Shown piece by piece: positions 20,701 to 43,595 of a stretch of 64,000 nt of DNA. The stretch comes from Haliotis asinina (lineage: Eukaryota; Mollusca; Gastropoda; Lepetellida; Haliotidae): positions 46,600,645 to 46,664,644 of the forward strand of contig NC_090281.1 in NCBI RefSeq assembly GCF_037392515.1. Direction: 5' to 3'. A model generated the notes under the pieces. It did not search any database. It was not told the DNA's origin and saw only the letters and a program-made list of their open reading frames with translations. The stretch's first letter is position 1; every line of letters starts with the position of its first letter. The position numbers were made by a program, and so were the translations under genes.

Positions 20701-21129
20701 AGCAACGACACCACACCTGTTTATTAATCTGACGTTTAACACGTGAAGGTCCAGAGTAGAATAAGCCTTTAGCAGCCCATGCTTACCATAAAAGGCGACT
20801 ATGCTTGTCGTAGCAGGCAACTAATGGGATCAGGTGATCAGACTCATGTTATTGGTTCCCAGATTGTCTGGTCCAGGTTCGATTCTTTAGAGACGCTGCC
20901 ATATAGCTGGAATGCTGAGTGTGGTGTAAAACTTAACTGACTCACTAATCTGACATTTACTCCTTGTTGATACTCTGATGTCTGATTTCAGGTGGACCCG
21001 TTTCACACACTGTTTGGTGTTGCTGGATTGTCCCTTTTAGGGGACACAACAATTCATCCTGTCAATCCTGTCTTCTGTATGCCCGAGGAAACAATTAGGA
21101 AGGTTGGGATTCAGCTGGATCTGTTATGA
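11772..21129 (+). CDS. RABGGTB: Rab geranylgeranyltransferase beta subunit, 10 exons
   Basis: Coding exons: 11772-11774, 12331-12438, 13146-13343, 13456-13561, 14882-14934, 15741-15851, 16553-16664, 17164-17252, 17565-17639 and 20992-21129. All have GT/AG borders and matching phases, giving 330 residues (human protein 331). With the Rab escort protein and the alpha subunit, this subunit transfers geranylgeranyl groups to C-terminal cysteines of Rab GTPases in the cytosol. The prenyltransferase alpha-alpha barrel repeats are visible ([58 protein letters not shown]). The zinc ligands fall at the expected numbers: D238 and C240 in PDVCYSWW, H290 in DPFHTLFG. Exon 1 gives only the ATG, placed right before its GTAAGT donor. 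The last residues differ from vertebrates, as expected. Confidence 0.95.
16304..16490 (+). repeat. 27-bp minisatellite, about 7 units (RABGGTB intron 6)
   Basis: Seven tandem copies of a unit containing CACTTGGATGCAGTTTTGCA. The first three carry GATGCAG and the last four GATGTAG, so the array splits into two blocks. It happens to be open in one frame but lies in an intron. Confidence 0.95.
16844..16990 (+). repeat. SINE, family A copy
   Basis: Begins like a tRNA-derived SINE head (GGTTAGCCTTGTGGTAAAGC). It carries a decayed B-box region and a variant of the family A body (TCTGGTGTCTCCCTCCCATG). It lies in intron 7 of RABGGTB. Confidence 0.7.
18311..18449. mobile_element. Foldback (MITE-like) palindrome, about 139 bp
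   Basis: The left arm (18311-18360, with AATCAGAGGTATATAACGAA) and right arm (18400-18449) are near-perfect reverse complements of about 50 bp. The centre contains a second, shorter inverted pair (TTTAAAAC / GTTTTAAA). It lies in intron 9 of RABGGTB. No coding capacity. Confidence 0.85.
18508..18552. mobile_element. Shorter relative of the 18311 foldback
   Basis: GTGTTGGAAAATCAGAGGTA followed almost directly by the reverse complement of its inner part (TATACCTCTGA). The arms match the termini of the element 60 bp upstream, with the middle lost. Confidence 0.75.
18998..19100. repeat. (ATT)n tract and dispersed repeat fragment
   Basis: An ATT-rich run is followed by AGGATATTTATATAGCTCAC and CTCAAGGCGCTGG, strings I recall from a dispersed repeat common in molluscan genomes. 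In RABGGTB intron 9. Confidence 0.5.
20494..20627 (-). repeat. SINE, family A copy (minus)
   Basis: Reverse-complement family A landmarks: TTTAGCAACATTCCAGCAAT, GTACCCATGTGGGGATTTGA (B-box-like), GAGGTCTTCGGCATGATG and TTTAACCACTAGGCTACCCC (the tRNA-like head). Confidence 0.85.
20776..20946 (+). repeat. SINE, family B copy
   Basis: CAGCCCATGCTTACCATAAA, a gap, GGATCAGGTGATCAGACTCA, TGTCTGGTCCAGGTTCGATT (B box) and the tail GAATGCTGAGTGTGGTGTAA. It ends 45 bp before the last RABGGTB exon. Confidence 0.85.
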
Positions 21130-21197
21130 TGCTCACATTCCTAGTCTCACAAACATGTTCATAATAGGCCATGTTCCACAATATAGCGGCTGTGATG

Positions 21198-21620
21198 TAG
21201 TGTTCCCCCTAGGGTTCAGAAAGTGCTGGATAAATTCATGGAAAAGGGCACTTCATAATCTAAAAGGGCATGCTGGTGAGGATTATTGAAAAAATAACGA
21301 AATGTATTTGAAGTCAGTCATCCTATAATTTCAGTTCTAAAGTTCATTGTTTTCTCAGTTTGTATTTTAAGATTAGTATTTGAAAAAAAAGCATTTCAAG
21401 ACATTATATATATGCCAATTTCCTAATCATCTTAAAAACAATATCGTGACTCAAGAAAGGGAGAGAACTCTGCATTTGATAAAATCAGGAAAATACACAG
21501 GGTCGTAGTAAAATCAAGCGCAGCTGAATAAACTGACTGCAATTGAGGCTAAAAGGGAAGGGCCCAAAAATCAAAGAGCAGGGTGCTGTGCCCTCCTAAA
21601 CGTGCCTAGGGGGAACACTA
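21198..21620. mobile_element. Non-autonomous DNA transposon (MITE), 423 bp, with TSD
   Basis: The 16-bp terminal inverted repeats TAGTGTTCCCCCTAGG and its exact reverse complement bound a noncoding 423-bp segment. A perfect 5-bp duplication, TGATG, flanks it (21193-21197 and 21621-21625). The TIR and a 5-bp duplication would fit a hAT-type element of the short-TSD class, but the superfamily is not certain. It starts 69 bp after the RABGGTB stop, so it probably lies in the 3' UTR or just downstream. Confidence 0.8.
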
Positions 21621-21706
21621 TGATGGTCATAATGGACTCTCTGTCATGGTGCCATGATCTTGGAAATGGCTCTTATGCTGTTATTGTAAGAACTCCCATG
21701 ATTGCC

Positions 21707-22360
21707 TAAGCCTGTGTGTTATGATACATCTTAATGCTAAGATGGTTTTGTGGAACTCATTCTTGGTAGTGCAGTGTAGAATGTCTGTGTGGAAGTATGT
21801 CTTAGCGCTGTGATTGCCTAAGTCTGGGTGTTATGATACATCTCAATGCGAAGATGGCATTGTGGAACTCGCCCTTGGTAGTGCAGTGTAAAATATCTAT
21901 GTGGAAGTATGTCTGAGCACTATGACTGTCTCAGTATGTGTGTTTCGACAAGTCTAAATGCTATGATAGCCTTGTGGAAGGGTACTGTGTCACTCATCCC
22001 CAGTCACCCAGTGAAATATATGTCCTCTTCTCTAACAACATGTAACAGTACACACTGACAACACAGCTTTGTCCACAGATGTGATATCTCTTTGTTTTGT
22101 GAGTTATTTGATAGGACAACTATTTATTCTATGTGGAAGTATGTCTGAGCACTATGACTGTCTCAGTATGTGTGTTTCGACAAGTCTAAATGCTATGATA
22201 GCCTTATGGAAGGGTACTGTGTCACTCATCCTCAGTCACCCAGTGTAATATATGTCCTCTTCTCTAACAACATGTAACAGTACACACTGACAACACAGCT
22301 TTGTCCACAGATGTGATATCTCTTTGTTTTGTGAGTTATTTGATAGGACAACTATTTATT
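21707..22360. repeat. Nested tandem duplications (128-bp and 232-bp periods)
   Basis: A 232-bp unit at 21896-22127 is repeated at 22128-22359 with only a few differences, so this duplication is recent. To its left, a related segment with a period of about 128 bp (ATGATACATCT... and GTGGAACTC...TTGGTAGTGCAGTGTA) appears twice between 21707 and 21960. The part GTGGAAGTATGTCT is shared by all copies. Confidence 0.9.
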
Positions 22361-22548
22361 TTAAGTTCACATTATTCAAATGTGGCTCAGAACAAAATTG
22401 CTGTGGGGAATGACTCCAGCCCAATACAGATAAGATACCGTAAGATGTTTAACAAAGTAATTTGTTGCCTTATAAATGTCTAGTCTATGGTAAAGTGTGA
22501 GCACCTGTCAGGGCTATAAATAATAATTATTTTATTACATAATAAAAC

Positions 22549-22692
22549 AATTATAGACTGGTGAATTTGGTCAGTACCTGATTTATGAACCCATGAAAAG
22601 CAATATTGACCTAGTACCTTGTCCTCATTCAAGATTGGTTTTCGTAGGTCCATAAAAAACAGGTACTGACATCATCACTAGTCTATTATTGT
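22549..22692. mobile_element. Foldback (MITE-like) palindrome, about 144 bp
   Basis: The left arm (ATAGACTGGTGAATTTGGTC then AGTACCTG) pairs with the right arm (CAGGTACTGACATCATCACT then AGTCTATTAT) over about 40 bp with a few mismatches. It sits next to an AT-rich run. No coding capacity. Confidence 0.75.
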
Positions 22693-24156
22693 ATATCACT
22701 CCATGGAGGATGCTGTGTTTTCTGTCAAACCTTCCACTGTTACTTTGTCAGAAGTTCCACATTTCCATATACTTTTATCTTACCTCACACATAAGTGTTG
22801 TATTCTGATTGACTGAGTCAATCAATGCACCGCACTTACAAGAGAGTAACATTTTCTATGTTACCCGCTGAAAATGTTGAACTGTGGAAATTTGTTTCCG
22901 GTACCTCATACCTCGCATCCGGTACCTCATATTATCATCCGATACCTGTACATCAAACTGTTCAAAATTATCATTTAGGTGCACAGTGAGATAAATATGT
23001 TGTTCATTGGTCCCTCAGGGTTGATGTACCATCAATGTTTGTTTATGTTCTGAAGGGCTCTGAGAACATGAACAGATATTGTAAACCAAAAGTGTTCTGT
23101 AATCTGATTGGTTGAAAAACATGATCAAATGGTATTAGATTCCTGGAAACTGCAAGACTATTCACTGCATATTGACACGTAGAAACATCACAAGCAATTG
23201 TTTTGTTGTGTCATCAACAGTGGTGACGTCATTCAAAAACATATTGTGATGTAAAGTTAGAATGATGTCACAAATGAGCACCTCTAGATGCTACCATGGG
23301 AACAAGCTGAAACAGCCAGCTGATGACACTTCACTGCTGTACCCGTACTCAATATAAATAAGTGCAGAGAGTAAAACCCTTTGGTTTACTTTTTGTGTAC
23401 TATGTCGATAAACATCATGTGTTGGCCAATTTCTGGGTGTTACTGAGTATTTGAAACACAGGAATAAATCATTTGAAACCTCCAGCTGATGTTGTCGGTT
23501 CCAAATGTATTCCCGTGTTTCAAATCCTCAATAACATCCGGAAATTGGTCAATACATCATGTTTATCTCCTAATTGAGGGTACATCAACCCATGACCACC
23601 TCATGACCACTGAACAACTCAAGGTTCTGAGCAGATGTTATTGTGTCCCATATGTTGAATTTTTGTGCTAAACATACTTCAGAGTATCAGCATGAGGGAC
23701 GTCACCAACTAAATAAGTCCACGAATTATGATTCTGGCCTCAGAATCCTGTATTGATGACATTCATTTAAGTCATCTACCTGAGCAGATCCTATGTGGAA
23801 CAAATTACAAACATCATTGTACATTTGGGATTATTTATTCATATCTCTTCGAATATACACAAATAAATATACATATTTACAAATCTGGTAGTATGTGCTT
23901 TCTTTATACAGTATGGGTTCGTTAGAAATGTAAGTCATGAAAACTGGAATATACATTAGAAAAAGTACTTGAGAATATCAAAAAATGTTTGTAGAAATAT
24001 TCAAAATGTGTAAAGAAGAACTTAGCCATTCCATTGACTCAAATTTTCACGTAAGTATATCTCAAAAAAAAATCTGCAATAGGGCATGTTTCAGATATAA
24101 ACTGTTGGAATAGTTGAGTGAAATTTTGTGGCTGAGACTGATGAGGGTTTAGAGCA
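22693..24156. other. Spacer between convergent RABGGTB and MORN5
   Basis: No gene recognised. It contains small inverted and direct repeats, such as the related strings GTGTTGGCCAATTTCTGGGTG and CCCGTGTTTCAAATCC around 23420-23530. On the minus strand an AATAAA-type signal (TTTATT near 23833) lies about 320 bp after the MORN5 stop and may serve that gene. Confidence 0.45.
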
Positions 24157-28859
<4,703 letters not shown>

Positions 28860-29639
28860 CTTGAGGCTTCTGGTGTTGTCATAGCAATCTCGCGAGAGTT
28901 CGCGACCTGTAGGACAAGAAGCGCGACTAAGGGAAGCTACTCTAAATAAGAACCCTCATTGAAGGAAGCGCTTTAAAATGACTCTTCTGATAAAAGGTCC
29001 ATGTTTGCACGTGAACACTCTGTTTTCTTTGTGAATGTGGTGTTACAATTAAGACTAGTTATAGGAAGTAGATAAAACCCCAGGAGGGGTGGGGGTTGTG
29101 AAGCTGTTATCACATGTTCTATTATGAGCACTATACCCATCCTCGCTGTTATCTCTCGATGAATTTTTTGAATGGCCCTTTCCTAATCACGAAAGGGAAT
29201 TCCATTATGTCAAGTGACAACAGCACCTCACCTGTGAGGGTTCTGCGGCACGTTCACGCACAGAGGGAATAGTTAAAACGTCAAGCTACAGATAAACCTT
29301 TTAACACTTAAGTGTTTTTATCCTCAGTGTTTGTGAGGAAACTATGTGTAAATGAAACTGACTTAAATTGACGGCTCGTTATCAATTGTACGATATTACT
29401 ATCCACGACTAAATGCGATAAAAACAATTTTCTGTGTGCTGATTAAAGTTTTCTTGTTTTGATGAAATAACGCCGAAACACTGCAACGTAAGGCAAAAAT
29501 ACCCCCAAACATACTATAATACTCAAGAGCACAAGAAACGTATCACCAGGGCATATATCACAGAAATGTTGTTGAGTATACACAATTGTGTATTCTACAA
29601 ATTTGCTTTACCAAGCACGAAACAGAATCACCAATGTCC
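28860..29639. other. MORN5 upstream region
   Basis: It begins with the MORN5 5' UTR and likely promoter, which is locally richer in CpG (TCTCGCGAGAGTTCGCGACC, a near-palindromic TCTCGCGAGA promoter element known from housekeeping and ciliary genes). The rest has no supported gene. Confidence 0.5.
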
Positions 29640-30669
29640 AATCAGTAGTGATCCTGTCCAAGCCTTCAGCAGCATGTGTGACGACCCCTTGAATCGATAC
29701 ATGCCAAAACACGTTTCCTCATGGATGGCGTTAGTCGTCGGATGATGTCAGGAATTCTGTGCCACAGCCCCAAGACAACTTGTTCGAACTGCTGTCGATT
29801 TGCTGGTGGAGGTTGTCGTTGTCTCAACAGTCTATTAAGATCATCCCATAGATCCTCTATCGGATTCAGATCCGTAGATCACGCTGGCCAGGGCAATATG
29901 TTGATTATCACGTTGTTGAGGTAGTCTTGCTCGAGCCTGGCCCTGGCAGTATGAGGACGTTCATCGGTCTGTAGAAATATGACACCCCACGGCTGTTGAC
30001 GCACATATGGTAACACAACCGATCTCAAGACTTCGTCTCTGTACCTTTGTGCAATCACATTTCCATGAAAGATGACATGTCGTGCTCTCTGTTGACCACA
30101 AATTCACACACACACCCCTCCCCCCATACCGTGTCACTGCCTCTACCAAGAGGGTGCACCTCTTGGACACAGTTTGGCACTAGTCGTTCACCCCTAGATC
30201 TATAAACTCGAACTCATCCATCATTTCGGAGCATGTTGAATCAACTTTGGTCTGTAAACAGAACTCTGTCCCAATCACGTCGCTTCCACCGACGTATAGT
30301 TCAAGACAGTGTTGACGGGTCAAGACCATTCCACGAAAGGGACAGTGAGCTTTGATGCCAGCCATACGGGGTCGTCGCCATGTCATCAACCGCTATTCTA
30401 GAGGTGTATGTTGTGAAGAAGAATATTGTGTTCATGATTGTTGTAGTTTAGCGTTCCTAAGCTCGCGCGGCAACCCTCGGTCTACCCGTTCCTGGACGGT
30501 CTTGTGTCTGGCGACCTGTCTGTTGGTAAGGACTCAAAAAGTTGTTGATGGTTGCTCTGCTGCAATTGAAGACTCTAGCAGTGTGACGTTGTGAGGCCAC
30601 CATTTCTGCTATACCAATATTTATGGCCCAGTGACGCTCGGCTTGTGAAAGTCTTGTCATTTCTGTCAT
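29640..30669 (-). mobile_element. Decayed Tc1/mariner-type transposase
   Basis: The 5' part of the frame (from 30669) encodes a paired-type helix-turn-helix start with LSQAERHWAINIG and VFNCSRATINNFLSPYQQTG, then the AT-hook-like GRPRVAARA. Downstream on the same strand are scattered matches to the Tc1-like catalytic half, including a counterpart of the SPDL.PIEHLWD block near 29830-29870, in shifting frames with stops. It is an old, dead copy, distinct from the intact element at 43.6 kb. TIRs were not identified. Confidence 0.75.
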
Positions 30670-31513
30670 TTACCTTTTGATACTGCATGGTTGCCCTGTT
30701 CGACATCTGTATTTGTGCAACAATTGTGCTCGGACATTTTCAGCAAAGTCCATTTACGCTGTTCTTGGAATTTTTCATGACAGCACGAAATTCAGTTATG
30801 TCTTAAATTGCTACTCCACCACAGAATGTGTTTGGGCGAATGTTTTTTGAAAACATTTTACTTTATGACAGTACCTGTTATTGCGGAAACGTTAATTTAA
30901 ATGTGATAAGTTTCTTTTGCCCGTGAGTTTATTAAATAAAACATGTAATAACAAGAGTTTCAGTGGTCATTTAATAAACTTCCTGGACAAAAGCGGAGTG
31001 CGAACTCCCCCTCCCCCATCCCAGCTCCCCCCAACACCTTCCTTCTATGATTAACCATTTAGATCTGGCCAAGGTCAAACATGAATGGATGAATGGCAGG
31101 GTCACACATCTAATTGTTCGAAAATTGTTCACAACTGGCTTTGTTGTCAACCAGTCAAAGTAAACTTAGTGTCAGTGTTATTCGTTACACTCCACCACTG
31201 AGACGTCAAGTACTGAGGCTAAGTTTACTTACTTACTGATTGTCAACAGAACAAATGGGAAATAATTTTAATATCATTAAAACGAATTAATTTGTTACCA
31301 CGATGCTGAAATGTATACCCTAATAATACTGGCAGTATCAGCCATTCACATCTGAATTACTCTCTATTGTGCGCTTTGTATGTATCTCAGCTTCACGGAA
31401 AGTGTGTCATTCGCTCTATTACTGAGTGTGATATGACAAGGCCGGTTCACCATACAACCTACGCCTGATTAAAATACGCACACTCGGCTGGCAACGGTCA
31501 CACCGGAAACAAC
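30670..31513. other. Spacer and mannanase upstream region
   Basis: No gene. It includes the foldback at 30914-30993 and, next to the mannanase start, a stretch that must hold its promoter; I see no confident TATA box. Confidence 0.4.
30914..30993. mobile_element. Small foldback palindrome, 80 bp
   Basis: CTTTTGCCCGTGAGTTTATT at the left pairs with AATAAACTTCCTGGACAAAAG at the right, with arms of about 28 bp and a 25-nt loop. No coding capacity. Confidence 0.7.
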
Positions 31514-41274
<9,761 letters not shown>

Positions 41275-41454
41275 TAAAGGTTTTAAACTAACGAGAGAGA
41301 CTCAAAATTGATAAAACATTATACTGTTGCACAATCGGCTACATCTGTTCAACCACAAGTGGGCAGAGAGTTTGACCTGTGAGCAGACAGTTGCTAGTTT
41401 GATCCCGGTCATGGCTCTGGTTGTTCCCAGGACTGTTGCTTGGGAACAAGGATG

Positions 41455-41600
41455 TTTGTTGTTTAACGCCGCACTCAGCGATATTCAGGCAATATGACAG
41501 CATCGATCTACATGTGACAACCAAGTCAGCGAGTGACCGATCCCGCTGGTCGAGTTTTACGACATGCATGTGATGCTGATGGTGATTTTTGACCCGGATC
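41455..41600 (-). repeat. SINE, family B copy (minus)
   Basis: GTTTAACGCCGCACTCAGCG, ATATTCAGGCAATATGACAG, GATCCCGCTGGTCGAGTTTT and GACATGCATGTGATGCTG in reverse order of family B. Just downstream of the mannanase stop. Confidence 0.7.
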
Positions 41601-41859
41601 TTCACAGGTAGTGGCATCATGGCTATAAAACAAGGCTAGGCTGGGCCAGAATATCCTGCTTGAGTTGTCCAAAGGACAGTAAAAGAAGGACAATATCGCC
41701 ATCAAAAGAAGACAGACCACTGCACTAGTGCCTTCCTTACCTGCATGGACCAGTGACCTCTTGTGAGTGGGATACATGGAAAAAAGAGGTTGCGCAAAAC
41801 CAATCAGACAACGACATTTATGTGTGAGGAGAGATAAATAAATATACACAGATACAACC

Positions 41860-42092
41860 AGCCAGCCACACACACATATACACAGACACACATACACATG
41901 CGCGCGCGCACACGTGTCATTGTCAAGAGAAACGCGTGCTAATATCCGTCACGTTTCAATTAGAAGATTGAGTCAGATTCACTGGCCACACACGTCAACA
42001 ACACAGTGAAAAATGTTGTCTACACAACACCATAACATTCTCTGCAAGAAATAAATAAAATAAAAAAAAATAAATAAAAAAAATAAAATAAA
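41860..42092. repeat. CA/CG-rich and A-rich simple repeats
   Basis: 41860-41913 is a CACA/GCGC mixed tract. 42044-42092 is an AAATAAA-type A-rich tract that directly precedes the GTPase pseudogene by about 75 bp. It is on the 5' side, so it is not a retrocopy tail. Confidence 0.85.
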
Positions 42093-42168
42093 ATTTGCCT
42101 ACTCCAACCTGAGCTCCTTGGCATGTCCTATCTTCACATCATCAAGATCTGGAGAAAACACGTCCAAA

Positions 42169-42812
42169 ATGGCTGTAATTGGAGAGGCGGTCGTAGGTAG
42201 GACAGCCATCAGCAGCCAGTTTGTACACAATACGTATCCTCGAGCTTACTGGCCCAAAGCGCTACAAAGACGTTGATGTAAATGGTAATAATTTCGTCCC
42301 AGATATCTTTTGACACCCCAGGAGCCTAGTGCTTTTCTTTCTTGAGGAAAGTTGCCATCGCCAGTGCATGGGCGTTGTCTCTAGTGTACTCTGTTGTGAA
42401 AGAAACATCACTTGCGACGGTGAGTATTCTCACAGACATGATCGTCCAGCAGAAGCCTGTTGGTGTTCCAGTCATCGTGGTGGGCAACATGACAGACGAG
42501 GTTGCAGGAAATCCTCGCTTCATGTCAAGAGAGAAAACCGAAAGCATGGTGAACGTTGAATGGCAGCACAAATACATAGAAGTGTCAGCCATGGGCAGAG
42601 AGAAACTTTCTGACATTTTCAGAGAAATTGGCATTCCGACCCAATCTTATCAGCGTCCCAAAAGAAGTAACCCCAACATCTTCCAAATTATCAGACGTCG
42701 TTTGTCGAGACGCAAGTCTAATGAGTTCAGTACACAGACAAATGGGACCTGTGAGTATGGCACTTGCGATCATTACACAATGAACAAGATATGTGTTGGA
42801 CATTTGCTTTGA
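42169..42812 (+). pseudogene. Ras-like small GTPase pseudogene, intronless
   Basis: Reading from the ATG at 42169 in shifting frames gives MAVIGEAVVGRTAISSQFVH (G1 region), YKDVDVNGNNF-like and DTPGA (G3). From 42342 one open frame of 156 codons gives RKVAIAS, SLVYSVV, GVPVIVVGNMTDE (G4), YIEVSAMG (G5) and a basic tail RRRLSRRKS. It resembles Ras-dva/RERG/RASL-type GTPases, though I cannot choose among these. At least two frame changes and an in-frame TAG separate G1, G3 and the C-terminal part. The P-loop lysine is Arg, and the G4 lysine of NKxD is Met, so nucleotide binding should fail. With no introns it may be a retrocopy or a dead member of a single-exon family; no poly(A) tail was seen at its 3' end. 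Confidence 0.75.
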
Positions 42813-43403
42813 AACAGAAGTGTACGCCGTGTGTTTCATCAGGAAGCAGTGAAGTGACTCTTGCAGATCTTTCTCGATTTGAGAACAATGAGTCTGGTGT
42901 GAGGAATTTATGATATACCAACGCCTTTCAGCTGCATATGGGAAGAACGGGACATTGCTTTTGGACGTACACTGTAAGCTCATGCCCTTTCAAACACGCT
43001 GAGAACACTACACGTTGATGCTTTATAAAGCCTTGTGCATCAAGCCTTGTGCGTTTTTGTCAGAGGAAATACGTCTAATCAAACACTATGTGTAACATTT
43101 TCAAGTGTTTCAGATTTTCCTGAACGATTCCTTTATTTGAAAAGTTAACATTGTTTACGATTTGATTGTTGACACTGGATTTGCATTAAGAGAATTCCAC
43201 GTTGATTTTCATTGGTCAGCTCAGGATGAATAGATGAAAATGAAAACATATGAAACGAAGCAGTATTTAACAGAGTTAAATGTTTTCAATTCGTTTAGTA
43301 AAACCACGTGGATGTTTGATATATGCTGGAATTGTTTGTAATCGACAGGGGCTGATAAAAGCATTTGTTTTTGTGTGTGTGTTGGGGGTGGGAGTATGTG
43401 TGT

Positions 43404-43440
43404 GGGGGTGGGGTGGGGTGGGGTGGGGTGGGGTGGGGTA
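43404..43440 (+). repeat. (GGGGT)n array, G-quadruplex-prone
   Basis: Seven consecutive G4-5 runs separated by single T. Preceded by GT repeats and two more G runs from 43384. Confidence 0.95.
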
Positions 43441-43595
43441 GGTGCATTGCGGATCCGCCCTGGTCAGCATAAAGCCATGGAGTAAGCTGATTGTTGTAAA
43501 AGACTTACGGTTACGAGACAGATACTTCCGGCATCTGCCAAGTCAAGCTGGTCATCTCCAGTGTGTGGACTCATCTGCGAAATCAAAATAGTATA

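Noticed and set aside
20515-20820. 101-codon frame on the minus strand
   Set aside because: Made of a SINE copy and its flank inside a RABGGTB intron; similar frames recur at other SINE copies (25211-25432, 40658-40888).
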